In this document: positions 18,887 through 28,369 of the stretch, in pieces
How positions within the stretch are numbered: the stretch's first letter is position 1
Layout of the letters: each line of letters opens with the position of its first letter
NCBI RefSeq assembly: GCF_014926405.1
Contig: NZ_JACXXJ020000005.1
Span: 749,001 to 813,000, forward strand
Reading direction: 5' to 3'
Length of the DNA stretch: 64,000 nucleotides
Source of the DNA: Agrobacterium vitis
GTDB taxonomy: Bacteria > Pseudomonadota > Alphaproteobacteria > Rhizobiales > Rhizobiaceae
Notes under the pieces: model-generated
Seen by the model: only the letters and a program-made list of their open reading frames with translations
The model's database searches: none
What the model was told of the DNA's origin: nothing
Translations under genes and position numbers: made by a program

Positions 18887-20929
18887 TCAGTCTTCCATGC
18901 CGGTCCAAAGCCGCTTGTCGGGAAGCAAGGGTGTGTGCCTGTTCCACTTGGCAAGCTTTTCCCGGTAGCGCTGCCGATAGGTGTGATCGTCCTCGAAATC
19001 GATATTCTCCATGGCGAATTCGACACCGATCTCGTAATAGGCTTCCATATTGAGCAGCTCGGGCTTGGGTGTTTCCCCCCGCTCGCATTCGCCTTGCATC
19101 TGCCAGAACAATTCTTCGAGCCGGCGGGCGAGGCCGGGCATGTCACGCAGGGCGCTGGTTTCGAATTGTCGGCTCAGGCTTTCCTTGACGGCCATAAGGC
19201 TCTGGCGATCCTGGGCGAAGGCGATGGCGCGCCGCACATAGTCATCTGGAGATTGGCAGATCAGCTCCGGCGCTCCCGCTGATGCCACGACGCTGGCGCA
19301 GAAACGCGATGCGAAGCTTTTGCCGGGGAAGGTCAGGACCGGCAAGCCCATATTGATGGCGTCGGCCGCGGTGGAATGCGCACCGTAAGGGAAAGTGTCG
19401 AGAAAAAGATCGGCAACAGCGATGCGGGCAAGATGCTGCGCATTACCGGCCTTGGCCGCAAACAGCAGCCGAGCCGAATCGACGCCGCACCGGGTTGCCG
19501 TATCGCGCAGACGCTGATTGACCTCTTCGTTGCCGGACAACAACCAGAGCACACTGCCGGGTGTCGCCTGCAGGATGGTCATCCAGCGGGTAAAGCCGCT
19601 TTGCGTAATCTTCTGCATCCCGTTGAAGCAGGCAAAGACAAAGGCGTCTTCGGGTAGGCCCACTTCGGCGCGTGTCGGGCGCGGCGCCACCTTCCGCTTG
19701 CGATCGACCGGCTGGTTGCAGGCGATCCGCAATACTTTTTCCGAGTAATAGATCTCGTGTTCAGGCGGAACAATATGATTATCCGCAATCATATATTGAT
19801 GGAAGGGGCTCGCCATTGAGCCGGGATAGCCGCAGAAATTGACGATAACAGGCGCGGGCCGATAGGCAAAAATCCGGGTTCTTGCATGTTTCGTATAGCC
19901 GTTAACATCGATCAGCACGTCGATTTCATCGGCTGCGATCAGCCGGGCGGCATCGACATCACTCAGCGCAAAAATATCGCGCCAGCCATCGACCGCCTGT
20001 TTGATACGTTGCTGGGTTTCGTCGAGTGCTATCGGTTCGCCACAATAATAGGCGAACACTTCGATACTGGTCTTGTCATGTAACTCCAGAACTTCGCGCA
20101 GCGCAAAGCCGACCGCATGGTCGCGAAGGTCGGATGACAGATAACCGACACGTAACCGCTGGCCGGTTCCGGTCTTTTGGCGTGGCGACTGGCGTGGTAC
20201 GGCGCTGAGATCCGGACGGCCGATCATTGTTTTGTTGCAGCGATAGGCCTTGGCCAGATGAAACAGCGGATCGTCTGAGTAGCAAGAGATCGTCAAGGGC
20301 GACACCGCATCCAGCAATTGGCGCATGGTGACATAGGGAGATTCTTGAAGGACAGGCCATTTGCATTGACGCAACCGTATGGCCGACCAATGCTGACCGG
20401 CCTCAGTCTTGTCGGGCCGCAGCTCGATTGCTTTCCACAGGGAGGCTTCAGCCTCTTCCATCAGACCGGCATTTTCCAGCACGCGACCAATATGCTCCAG
20501 CACCATGATGCGATTGGCAAGCCGGTCAGGCGAAATATCCGTGGTCATTTCGGCAAAGCTGCGCCATTGTTGCAGGGCATCGTTGAGCAGCCCGCTGTCT
20601 TCCAGAGACCGGCCCAGATTGACATGGGCTGCGCCGAATTCCGGATCAATCTTCAGGCAGGCGCGCAGGGCATTGATCGCCCCTGCCATATCGCCAAGCT
20701 GTCTCAAGGTGACGGAATAGTTGAAATAGACCATGTGCACCAGCGGATGGGCGCTGTTATAGGCAATCCAGGCCTTGTAAAGTTCCATGGCCTGATCGAC
20801 CCGACCTGCTCTGGCGAATTGCTCGGCGGTCTCGAACAACTTTGTCAGCGAGAGCTGTTGAGTGCGTGCCTGCTCCACGAAGTCGGCAGCAGGTGTTGCG
20901 ATAGTCGATGTTACAATGCCAGTGTCCAT
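18887..20929 (-). CDS. SPINDLY-type O-linked N-acetylglucosamine transferase with TPR repeats
   Basis: 680 residues from MDTGIVTSTIA. A further in-frame ATG lies 9 codons upstream. N-terminal TPR-like helical repeats (about residues 25-190, for example AINALRACLKIDPEFGAAHVNLG) are followed by a GT41 catalytic region: RVGYLSSDLRDHAVG, DVLIDVNGYTKHAR, NFCGYPGSMASPF, CFNGMQKITQSG and DTFPYGAHSTAADAINMGLP. Such enzymes transfer a sugar from UDP-GlcNAc (or another nucleotide sugar) to Ser/Thr of proteins. The gene directly upstream on the same strand encodes a Ser/Thr-rich repeat protein, an obvious candidate substrate. Confidence 0.88.
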   Translation of the reverse strand: MDTGIVTSTIATPAADFVEQARTQQLSLTKLFETAEQFARAGRVDQAMELYKAWIAYNSAHPLVHMVYFNYSVTLRQLGDMAGAINALRACLKIDPEFGAAHVNLGRSLEDSGLLNDALQQWRSFAEMTTDISPDRLANRIMVLEHIGRVLENAGLMEEAEASLWKAIELRPDKTEAGQHWSAIRLRQCKWPVLQESPYVTMRQLLDAVSPLTISCYSDDPLFHLAKAYRCNKTMIGRPDLSAVPRQSPRQKTGTGQRLRVGYLSSDLRDHAVGFALREVLELHDKTSIEVFAYYCGEPIALDETQQRIKQAVDGWRDIFALSDVDAARLIAADEIDVLIDVNGYTKHARTRIFAYRPAPVIVNFCGYPGSMASPFHQYMIADNHIVPPEHEIYYSEKVLRIACNQPVDRKRKVAPRPTRAEVGLPEDAFVFACFNGMQKITQSGFTRWMTILQATPGSVLWLLSGNEEVNQRLRDTATRCGVDSARLLFAAKAGNAQHLARIAVADLFLDTFPYGAHSTAADAINMGLPVLTFPGKSFASRFCASVVASAGAPELICQSPDDYVRRAIAFAQDRQSLMAVKESLSRQFETSALRDMPGLARRLEELFWQMQGECERGETPKPELLNMEAYYEIGVEFAMENIDFEDDHTYRQRYREKLAKWNRHTPLLPDKRLWTGMED

Positions 20930-21144
20930 ATCCACCCCAGGAACAGTCGGCCGCAAGGCCGGGTAACGACAGCAGGCCTATGCCGATGGGCATGAGGCAT
21001 GACGCATAACACTTTTCCACGGTAAAACTGGATCGCAATGTCATGCTTGGCCTTGGTAGCGGCATTAGCTTGCATCGGGCTTGACGAAGGGTTGCCAGCA
21101 AAAAACACGGGCAAAACATTGCATTTGGGCGGAATGGAGCCTGT
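20930..21144. other. Spacer between the repeat-protein terminator and the transferase gene
   Basis: Contains the start-proximal sequence of the transferase gene. No gene seen. The transferase probably has its own promoter here because a strong hairpin separates the two genes. Confidence 0.4.
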
Positions 21145-21179
21145 AAAAGCAAATGCGGCGCCTGTATGAGGCGCCGCAT
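21145..21179 (-). terminator. Intrinsic terminator of the octapeptide-repeat gene
   Basis: Perfect 11-bp stem ATGCGGCGCCT/AGGCGCCGCAT with a 5-base loop, followed on the minus strand by TTGCTTTT. It lies 56-90 bases after the repeat-gene stop. Confidence 0.85.
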
Positions 21180-21234
21180 CTGGTCTTTGTATCGAAGGTT
21201 TTGCAAGCGCGGCCTAAGCCGCGCCTGTCAGCAG

Positions 21235-22794
21235 TTAGATGCTTTGATATGCCAGGATGATGGCCTCAACCTGCGACGAACTGAAAGCCTGGACCTGCGA
21301 AGTGGTTAGAGACTGCAACTGGTCGCTGGTCAGGACGCCGATATCCTGGGTGGTCAAGCCGCTGATCGATTTGACGTTGATTGCAGCAATGTCGCCGGTG
21401 GAGAAGGTGACGATATCGGCGGTTTCGATCGCAGAAATCTGCTTGGAGCTCAGGTTGGCGACTTGGCTGGTTGTCAGAGCTTCCGCTTGAGCGGTCGTCA
21501 GGGCCGCAATCTGGCTTGTCGACAGGCCGCCGATTGACTTGGTGGAGATCGATGCGACCTGGTCTGTCGACAGGCTGGCTACGGTATCGGTGGTCAGAAC
21601 CCCAACCTGGGCTGAAGACAGGGTTGCGACCTGGGTTGTCGACAAGGCAACGACCTGGTCGGAAGACAGGGCCTTGACCTGTGTAGTGGACAATGCGGCG
21701 ATCTGTGCCGTTGTCAGGGCAGCTCCATCTGCAGTTTCCAGTGCAGCCACCTGGCTGGTGGTCAGGCCGCTGATGGATTTGGCGCTGATTGCAGCAACCT
21801 GGGTGCTGGAAAGGGCAGCAATAGCGTCGGTGGTCAGGGCGGCGATTTGCTTTGCGCCGAGGGTAGCGATCTGGCCGGACGACAGCGCGCTGACCTGATC
21901 GGTGGACAAGGACCCGATCTGCGTGGTCGTCAGGCCGACAATGGTCTTGGTGCTGATGGCAGCGAGATCGGCGCTGTCGAGCGTTGCCACATCAGCTGTG
22001 TCGAGGCTGCCCAGCTGAGCCGAAGAGAAGCCGGAAATCTGCGTGGACGACAAGGCCGAGACCTGGTCGGAAGACAGGGCTTTGACCTGTGCAGTGGACA
22101 ATGCGGCGATCTGTGTCGACGTCAGGGCGGCTTCATCCGCGGTCTCCAGCGCAGCTATCTGGCTTGTGCTCAGGCCGCTGATGGACTTGGCGCTGATTGC
22201 AGCAACTTGGGTGCTGGAGAGGGCGGCAACTGCATCGGTGGTCAGGCCAGCGAGCTGCTTGGCGCTGAGAGCGGAGATCTGGCCGGTTGACAGCTGAGTG
22301 ACCTGGTCTGTGGACAAGGCTCCGAGCTGCGACGAGGTCAGGCCGGTGATAGCCTTGGTGCTGATTGCCTGGATCTGGTCGGAGGACATCACGGCGATAT
22401 CATCGGTGCCGAGTGCAGCGACTTGTGTCGCGGACAGAACCGAGACTTGCGATGACAACAGATTGGCTGTTTGCGTCGTGCCGAAATTGCCGATCTGGGA
22501 CGCCGTCAGTGCTGCCACAGCCTTGGTGCTCAAGGCGGCTTCCTGACCCGAGCTCAACGCGGTCAGCTGGCTGAGCGTCAGGCCGACAACGCCGGTAACG
22601 GAAATCGCGCCCATCTGGTTGGAGTCCAGCACAGCCAGGTCTACCGTTTCGATCGCGGCGATCTGCTTGGAAGACAATGCGGCAACCTGAGTGGTCGATA
22701 GTGCAGCTGCATCTTCGGTATTCAGTGATGCGATCGCTGTGGTCGACAGCGCCTTGATTTGTGTGATGGATAACGACGAAACAATAGAAGTCAT
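21235..22794 (-). CDS. Ser/Thr-rich protein made of 64 tandem octapeptide repeats
   Basis: 519 residues that parse completely as 5 leading residues, 64 uninterrupted octads and 2 trailing residues. The octad consensus is [A/S/G]-A-L-[S/T]-[S/T]-x-Q-[V/I]. Marker octads of the form xAISxKxI followed by xGL[S/T]TSQ[I/V] occur at octads 8, 18, 25, 35, 42, 52 and 59, spaced 10, 7, 10, 7, 10, 7, giving a 17-octad (136-residue, 408-bp) super-repeat. There are no Cys, no signal peptide and few charged residues. The pattern Ser-x-x-Gln then Val-Ala-Ala-Leu suits short capped helices stacked as a solenoid (inference). Likely a surface or secreted structural protein, and possibly the substrate of the transferase encoded just downstream. 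Confidence 0.85.
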   Translation of the reverse strand: MTSIVSSLSITQIKALSTTAIASLNTEDAAALSTTQVAALSSKQIAAIETVDLAVLDSNQMGAISVTGVVGLTLSQLTALSSGQEAALSTKAVAALTASQIGNFGTTQTANLLSSQVSVLSATQVAALGTDDIAVMSSDQIQAISTKAITGLTSSQLGALSTDQVTQLSTGQISALSAKQLAGLTTDAVAALSSTQVAAISAKSISGLSTSQIAALETADEAALTSTQIAALSTAQVKALSSDQVSALSSTQISGFSSAQLGSLDTADVATLDSADLAAISTKTIVGLTTTQIGSLSTDQVSALSSGQIATLGAKQIAALTTDAIAALSSTQVAAISAKSISGLTTSQVAALETADGAALTTAQIAALSTTQVKALSSDQVVALSTTQVATLSSAQVGVLTTDTVASLSTDQVASISTKSIGGLSTSQIAALTTAQAEALTTSQVANLSSKQISAIETADIVTFSTGDIAAINVKSISGLTTQDIGVLTSDQLQSLTTSQVQAFSSSQVEAIILAYQSI

Positions 22795-24480
<1,686 letters not shown>

Positions 24481-24544
24481 GAAAGGGTAAACTCAGAGGT
24501 GAGGCAGAACTCTTGAGTTCATTGAGGTCTTCAGGTCTCTATAG

Positions 24545-24620
24545 CTGCGGTGGGAGAAGGACAATGCCAAGCTGAAGCAGATCGTCACCGATCTGTCTTT
24601 GGATAAGGCTATGTTGCAGG
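24545..24620 (+). pseudogene. IS3-family transposase OrfA remnant
   Basis: Translates as LRWEKDNAKLKQIVTDLSLD followed by KAMLQ, the leucine-zipper part of IS3-family OrfA (usual form EN-x-LK-x-LVADLSLDK-x-ML). A TAG stop lies immediately upstream and homology ends right after. Only about 25 codons remain, with no inverted repeats. Confidence 0.7.
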
Positions 24621-24830
24621 CCAGTTCTGTCGGCTATGACGAGTGCCGCGATAATTTTTGCGACGTCACCCAGGTCGAAGCGGTGTTGAAGACCTATTTT
24701 AAAACCGGAAGAAGCAATCAATTCTGCCAATTAGCTTTCTATCTCTGTGTTGGTGGTTGATCGACAGGGGATCACGCTATAAAAGTCTGGCGCGGAGTCA
24801 AACGGCTACGGGAATTCAAGAGGAAATGTC

Positions 24831-25034
24831 ATGCCTACTGGTACTGTGAAATTTTTTAACGACGACAAGGGTTTTGGTTTTATCACGCCCGAGAATGGTG
24901 GAACGGATGTATTCGTTCACGTGTCTTCCCTGCAGCGCGGTGACTCGCTCAGAGAAGGTGACAAGGTCAGCTTCGAAATCGGGCAGGACCGTAAGACCGG
25001 GAAGTCGAAGGCTGAAAACGTCAGCGTGCTTTAA
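24831..25034 (+). CDS. Cold-shock domain protein (CspA family)
   Basis: 67 residues, a single OB-fold that binds single-stranded RNA/DNA. RNP1 is KGFGFI (residues 14-19) and RNP2 is VFVHVS (27-32). GAGGAAA precedes the ATG by 5 bases. Acts as an RNA chaperone. It stands alone between an IS remnant and a palindromic repeat. A regulatory 5' leader is possible but not recognisable. Confidence 0.95.
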   Translation: MPTGTVKFFNDDKGFGFITPENGGTDVFVHVSSLQRGDSLREGDKVSFEIGQDRKTGKSKAENVSVL

Positions 25035-25406
25035 CAACGGACTCGCGTTCACTGCACAGCGATGCGCGCAAACGTATTGCGTGGTTTGAACCCGAATTTG
25101 TCGACATGCTCGAGTAGAAGGCGAGAAGATATTCTGATCGCCTATTCTAGCTCGATCTGTTCCTAAAGAATCAGACCGAAAAGTGGTTACCACTTTTCGG
25201 TCTGATCGTTTAGCCTGTGCTAACAGCGATGGCTCGTGTTTTCCCGGTCGTTAAGCGCGCGGCCTTTCTTCCCATACATCTGGATTGACGACAAATGCCA
25301 TCTGTCCGCAGCGAGGCAATTGCATTGTCGTGTGTTGCGTCTTGGTTTTAGTATTGCCAGCACCAACAACTTGTAATGCCGTCTTCGGCGTTAGCCCTAA
25401 GGGCTT
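25035..25406. other. Intergenic region, no gene seen
   Basis: Holds the 35-bp palindrome described separately and otherwise no coding signal. The cold-shock transcript probably ends in this region. Confidence 0.45.
25171..25205. repeat. Perfect 16-bp inverted repeat (rhizobial extragenic palindrome)
   Basis: TCAGACCGAAAAGTGG, a 3-base TTA loop, then the exact reverse complement. The CCGAAAAGTGG/CCACTTTTCGG core is familiar from many Rhizobiaceae genomes as a dispersed extragenic palindrome. It could also work as a terminator for the cold-shock gene. Confidence 0.75.
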
Positions 25407-25727
25407 CTACATCCGCAGTTCATCGACATCCTGAAGTTCCAGATCACCAGCCGCCGCGAATTCGAGCGTCTGAAGGCCTGTGATCCGGCAACGCTGACCG
25501 ATCTGGAACGGGCGGCGCGTTTCATCTATCTCCAGAAGCTCGCCTTCGGCGGCAAGGTCGCAGGCCAGACCTTCGGCGTCCAGCACGAGGGCAGCGCCCG
25601 GTTCAACCTGACCCGCCTCGCGCCGCTCCTGGAAGATGTCCACGAGCGCCTCTCTGGCGTCGTCATCGAGAACCTGGACTGGCTGGCCTTCATCAACCGC
25701 TATGACCGGCCGGGCGTGCTCTTCTAT
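25407..25727 (+). pseudogene. D12-class adenine DNA methylase fragment
   Basis: About 107 codons translate as HPQFIDILKFQITSRREFER then LTDLERAARFIYLQKLAFGG, KVAGQTFGV and RYDRPGVLFY, the middle of a Dam/phage-type D12 N6-adenine methyltransferase. The N-terminal part with the SAM-binding motif is missing, and the gene is cut exactly before the catalytic DPPY by the IS21 end at 25728. Probably derived from a phage, not functional. Confidence 0.8.
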
Positions 25728-26436
25728 TGTCAATCGGCGCGGAAAGTTGACCCCATATCGGCGTCCAATGTTGACCCCCGTGTTGACGATCAGCACCTGG
25801 ATCGCCCGGCGCTGGCCGGGGTTGCAGAGGGCGAAACAGGTGCGGGTGATGGGGCTCTTCGGCTTTAGCTTTGAGAGCGGTTTTTGAAGCGCCAGGACTC
25901 GTTGCCGGTTTCGACGATCTCGCAGTGATGGGTGAGCCTGTCGAGGAGCGCGGTGGTCATCTTGGCGTCGCCGAAGACGGTTGGCCATTCGCCGAATGCC
26001 AGGTTGGTGGTGACTATGATGGATGTGCGCTCGTAGAGCCTGCTGATCAGGTGGAACAGAAGCTGGCCGCCGGCCTGGGCGAATGGCAGGTATCCGAGTT
26101 CGTCGAGGATGATGAAGTCGAGGCGGTTGAGATAGTCCGCCGTCCGGCCCTGCTTGCCGCTGCGCGTCTCCGTCTCCAGCCGATTGACCAAGTCGACGAC
26201 ATTGTAGAAGCGCCCGCGTGTGCCGTTGCGGATGAGCGCGCGGGCGATCGCGATGGCCAGGTGGCTCTTGCCGGTGCCCGTGCCTCCGACGAGAACAACA
26301 TTGCGCTGATCGGCAACAAAGGCTCCGGTGGCCAGGTCGCGGACAAGGCCTTCATTGACGGGCGTGTTGGTGAAGTCGAAGTCGTCGATATCCTTGGCGA
26401 GCGGCAGCTTTGCGCCAGAACCGGTCATTGCTGCTA
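25728..26436 (-). mobile_element. Truncated IS21-family element (istB end only)
   Basis: One terminus is visible: TGTCAATCGGCGCGGAAAGT at 25728, followed by repeats of the GTTGACCCC motif (25750, 25774) typical of IS21-family ends. The istB gene reads toward this end. istA, the istB N-terminus and the other terminus are absent; homology stops near 26430, just before the NUDIX gene. Immobile remnant. Confidence 0.75.
25865..26428 (-). pseudogene. istB: IstB helper ATPase, N-terminally truncated
   Basis: 188 codons. The AAA+ core is intact: Walker [16 protein letters not shown], Walker [11 protein letters not shown], sensor [15 protein letters not shown], and the normal C-terminus ESWRFKNRS. 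Full-length IstB has about 250 residues; the N-terminal helical domain that contacts IstA is lost at 26430. In IS21 elements it assists the IstA transposase, which is missing here. Confidence 0.8.
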
Positions 26437-26463
26437 GTGCAAATTCCAATAAGGGGATTATGA

Positions 26464-26952
26464 ATGGCAGGTCACAGTCCAAGCCGTGTAAGAGTGATCC
26501 TTCTGTCTCCGCTTGAGCGGCTTCTGCTTATCCGGTATCGCAATACTGATCGATCTGGCGTCGACAACCCCTGTTGGACAACAACGGGTGGCGGAATCGA
26601 ACCGGGAGAGACCATCATCGAGGCTGCATTACGCGAAATCACCGAAGAAACCGGTCTTGTAGATGTTCGATTCGGCCCTGTCGTTTGGTATGGAGAGGAC
26701 AGCCGACGCAGTGGTGATTGGGGTATAACGTTCAAGGAGCATTTTATCGTTGCTCATTCAACGAGCGAGTCTCTTAGTAACGTCCAATGGACTCGCCATG
26801 AGCATAACCAAATATTGGAAATGCGATGGTGGAGTATTCAAGAAATTGAGAATAGTAGCGATGTTATTTACCCTATAGACCTTCATCGTTTTATGAAGCC
26901 TATATTTGATGGAGATTATCCAATAAAATTATTTGAAATTCCGTCTATCTAA
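26464..26952 (+). CDS. NUDIX hydrolase
   Basis: 162 residues with a complete Nudix box: [20 protein letters not shown] followed by TGL (G-x5-E-x7-RE-x2-EE-x-G-hydrophobic, about residues 45-67). Hydrolyses a nucleoside-diphosphate-linked compound. The substrate cannot be told. AAGGGG lies 9 bases before the ATG. The second half is markedly AT-richer than the first, and the gene sits directly at the IS21 break, suggesting acquired DNA. Confidence 0.88.
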   Translation: MAGHSPSRVRVILLSPLERLLLIRYRNTDRSGVDNPCWTTTGGGIEPGETIIEAALREITEETGLVDVRFGPVVWYGEDSRRSGDWGITFKEHFIVAHSTSESLSNVQWTRHEHNQILEMRWWSIQEIENSSDVIYPIDLHRFMKPIFDGDYPIKLFEIPSI

Positions 26953-27216
26953 AGACTGGCTCCTTCTTGGAGGCCGCACAACGCGGTTCAGCATGAACTT
27001 ATAAGAAGGATATCCTGTGCGGGTGGCGGCTTCAATGCACAGTTAGGAGAGCTACGTGACATTGGTTTGATATCCGCTTCGGGCCGAAAGCCGCCATGGC
27101 CGGTTCGCGCCAGAAGAAGACGTGTTCCCTTTCGCAACGCTTGACCTTGAGGCCAAGCAAGCAAATTATTCTCGGTCTCAGGAGGCGGATTAACCGCTGA
27201 TGTCGGAGGTCACGAG

Positions 27217-27444
27217 GTGATTATCGTATTCATTGTTTTTCTTGTCTTGGCTTGCGGTGTCGTCGGTGCGACGATGCCGCCTCGTAGATTGGGGTCTGGG
27301 TTCACCAAGCTCGATTACTCCCAAGCATATGAAAACTTCCAGAAGCCGATTTCTCGTAAAACGGCATTCTGGATGAAAATACGGCTTCTTCTTTTGCTTG
27401 TCGCGTTGATTGGATTGATCGGATTTCTCTGTATAGTTCTGTAG
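27217..27444 (+). CDS. Small two-pass membrane protein, hypothetical
   Basis: 75 residues. GTG start with GGAGG 7 bases upstream. Two hydrophobic helices (residues 1-19 and about 55-75) flank a basic cytoplasmic or periplasmic loop (RRLGSGFTKLDYSQAYENFQ). No family recognised. The stop is 12 bases before the IS66 target duplication, so the insertion left this gene intact. Confidence 0.6.
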   Translation: MIIVFIVFLVLACGVVGATMPPRRLGSGFTKLDYSQAYENFQKPISRKTAFWMKIRLLLLLVALIGLIGFLCIVL

Positions 27445-27456
27445 GGTTTTGTCCCC

Positions 27457-27464
27457 GATGCACC
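27457..27464. repeat. IS66 target-site duplication, left copy
   Basis: GATGCACC, identical to 30281-30288. Confidence 0.9.
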
Positions 27465-27548
27465 GTAACCGGTGTGCTGCCCCCACATTGTGCGCTGTCG
27501 CCTGATCTGTGATCGACGTTCCATGGACAAGCGATAAGGAGTTTCTCC

Positions 27549-27950
27549 ATGGAGTCTACATTGGAGTTTCTCACGACGCGGCGAGGTCGACGTGAGATGC
27601 ATCGCCACTGGCCTGATGAGATGAAGGCGCGGATCGTTTCGGAGAGCTTGCGTCCGGGCGTTACGGTGAACGAAGTGGCGGACCGCTACGGGATGAAGGC
27701 TAACCACCTGTCGAGTTGGCGCACGCTGGCGCGGCAAGGCAAGCTGCTCTTGCCACAGCCGGAAGACGTGGTCGAATTCGCAGCCATGATTGTCGAGCCG
27801 CCCGCGCCAATTTACGCGCCGGAGCGCCCATCTGCCAAATCAGTCTCCCGCGCGGAGATCGTGTTGGGTCCGGTCACGATCCGTCTTGAGGAAGGTGCGT
27901 CGGCTGCTCGGATCGCCGCTATTGCGCGTGCCTTGGCGTCCACGGCATGA
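27549..27950 (+). CDS. tnpA: IS66 TnpA (OrfA)
   Basis: 133 residues. N-terminal helix-turn-helix of the transposase_8 type: HWPDEMKARIVSESL, then VTVNEVADRYGMKANHLSSW (about residues 21-58). Required for IS66 transposition, probably as a DNA-binding regulator. Stop overlaps the tnpB start (ATGA). Confidence 0.92.
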   Translation: MESTLEFLTTRRGRREMHRHWPDEMKARIVSESLRPGVTVNEVADRYGMKANHLSSWRTLARQGKLLLPQPEDVVEFAAMIVEPPAPIYAPERPSAKSVSRAEIVLGPVTIRLEEGASAARIAAIARALASTA

Positions 27951-28300
27951 TCTTTCCGTCGAACCGCGTGCGGATCATGGTGGCGACCAAGCCGGTAGAC
28001 TTCCTTAAAGGTCACGACGGATTGGCGGCGCTGGTAAAGAACGAGCTGCACAAAGACCCGTTTACCGGAACGGTCTTCGTGTTCCGGTCTCGTAAGGCAG
28101 ATCGGCTGAAGCTGATCTATTGGGATGGCTCCGGGATCGTCCTGGCCTACAAGAGGCTGGAAGAGCACACCTTCACCTGGCCCGGTATCAAGGATGGCCT
28201 GATGACGCTGACACACGCCCAGTTCGAAGCGCTGTTTGCGGGCCTCGATTGGCGGCGGGTTCATGCCGTCAAGACGAGAACGCCAGAGACCATCGAATAG
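27947..28300 (+). CDS. tnpB: IS66 TnpB (OrfB)
   Basis: 117 residues, the usual length of IS66 OrfB. Family segments: VATKPVDFLKGHDGLAALV, GTVFVFRSRKADRLKLIYWD and RLEEHTFTWP. Essential accessory protein of unknown biochemical role. ATGA overlap with tnpA; tnpC follows after 69 bases. Confidence 0.93.
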   Translation: MIFPSNRVRIMVATKPVDFLKGHDGLAALVKNELHKDPFTGTVFVFRSRKADRLKLIYWDGSGIVLAYKRLEEHTFTWPGIKDGLMTLTHAQFEALFAGLDWRRVHAVKTRTPETIE

Positions 28301-28369
28301 CTGCGGCACGATGACTCAGGACTGTAGATTCCAAAGGCAAATCGGCGCGGTATTTGGTAGATTCCGGCC

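Noticed and set aside
21235..22794. Repetitive DNA that could be read as a CRISPR array or satellite
   Set aside because: Period is 24 bp in strict reading frame with codon-level variation and no spacer/repeat alternation; it is a coding repeat.
25407..25988. 193-codon minus-strand ORF across the methylase/IS21 junction
   Set aside because: Spans an insertion boundary and is antisense to recognisable methylase codons.
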